Below, piece after piece: positions 63,612 through 64,000 of a DNA stretch of 64,000 nucleotides (position 1 is the stretch's first letter; each line of letters starts with the position of its first letter). The position numbers were made by a program, and so were the translations under genes. A model generated the notes under the pieces. That model saw only the letters and a list, made by a program, of their open reading frames with translations, was not told the DNA's origin and did no database searches. The DNA comes from Deltaproteobacteria bacterium (lineage in GTDB: Bacteria; Desulfobacterota; Desulfobacteria; Desulfobacterales; Desulfosarcinaceae): contig JAHLLR010000007.1 of NCBI GenBank assembly GCA_020444075.1, positions 47,025 through 111,024 of the forward strand. The letters run 5' to 3'.

Positions 63612-64000
63612 AAACAAGCTCCATTTGCCTCATCAAAAACAAAAATCAATGGTTTGGCGGGAAAGATCAGCGTCTGCCGGTTAAGGGTTAACCTTCTGGT
63701 TGAAAAGAATATATAGATCGCCGATGCTTAGCGATTAGCAGAATAATGGTGAAAATGCAAAAACGATAGCGGGCGGTCATTCGATTCCATTCGGACCACC
63801 CTTTGGGGTTTGTGATTTGTATTTGGTGGACATTATGAAACCCATTCCGACACCGCCGCTTTCATGCTGACGATCCCATAAGTGAGTCGCGGTCTGCGGT
63901 TATCCGTAAATTTTGATCTTCTGGAGAAGCGCTCTTGTTTTATCAGTATATCAGATTTCCGCGAACGCATCTATAGACGCATCCTTTCGGCGCATCATCT
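63612..64000. other. gap at the right edge of the window
   Basis: 389 bp with no convincing gene on either strand. It should hold the promoter of the multi-PAS kinase. A few short repeats of CGCATC at the far right are noted without interpretation. Confidence 0.5.

Noticed and set aside
1..64000. tRNA, rRNA or CRISPR array
   Set aside because: Reading both strands I found no tRNA T-loop-like motif in a cloverleaf context, no rRNA-like sequence and no array of regularly spaced repeats.

Overview
The window looks like a chromosomal segment of a GC-rich, strictly anaerobic, respiring bacterium of the sulfate-reducer type (Desulfobacterota, most like Desulfobacterales). This is inferred from gene content: rubrerythrin, two-domain desulfoferrodoxin, several rubredoxins, an FprA/Roo flavodiiron protein, a short cytochrome bd, a DsrE-like protein, AmmeMemoRadiSam genes and many large two-component hybrids. 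No rRNA, tRNA, CRISPR array, transposase or integrase was seen.

Layout. 0-1.4 kb: 3' part of adenine deaminase. 1.4-11.4 kb: a 2683-aa enediyne/PUFA-type polyketide or lipid synthase, divergent from a HIT/GalT-like protein. 11.4-14.4 kb: a lone receiver protein, mobB and a multiply frameshifted FN3/choice-of-anchor pseudogene. 14.6-19.6 kb: a histidine kinase - lipoprotein - NtrC-type regulator set laid out like GlrK-QseG-GlrR, then a 29-aa membrane peptide and an ECF sigma/anti-sigma pair. 19.6-24.5 kb: a possible structured RNA, an HDOD-GAF kinase and a REC-kinase-REC-PilZ hybrid. 24.5-29.3 kb: an AmmeMemoRadiSam operon whose A and B proteins are fused and exported, with a membrane spermidine-synthase-like protein. 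29.4-35.6 kb: alcohol dehydrogenase, YjfB-like protein, PIN protein, prs, SagB-like oxidoreductase and an epimerase.

35.6-49.5 kb is a dense oxygen/peroxide defence island: thioredoxin 2, thiol peroxidase, ferritin-like protein, TlpA-like protein, peroxiredoxin, rubrerythrin, desulfoferrodoxin, rubredoxins, flavodoxin, cytochrome bd, an iron-sulfur flavoprotein fused to a phosphatase-like domain, the flavodiiron oxidase, ferredoxin and a DsrE-like protein. Together they can move electrons from flavodoxin/rubredoxin to superoxide, peroxide and O2.

49.7-55.5 kb is the most unusual part: a minus-strand cluster with a CHAT caspase-like protease coupled to an alpha/beta hydrolase, a second CHAT protease fused to a pYEATS-like domain, a remnant of a caspase-like gene, another frameshifted remnant and an operator-like palindrome. 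It resembles conflict (anti-phage or programmed-death) cassettes in a region of gene decay. 56-64 kb: a TolC-type protein, a monooxygenase/GNAT/PLP-decarboxylase group, a membrane CBS-like protein and a multi-PAS hybrid kinase.
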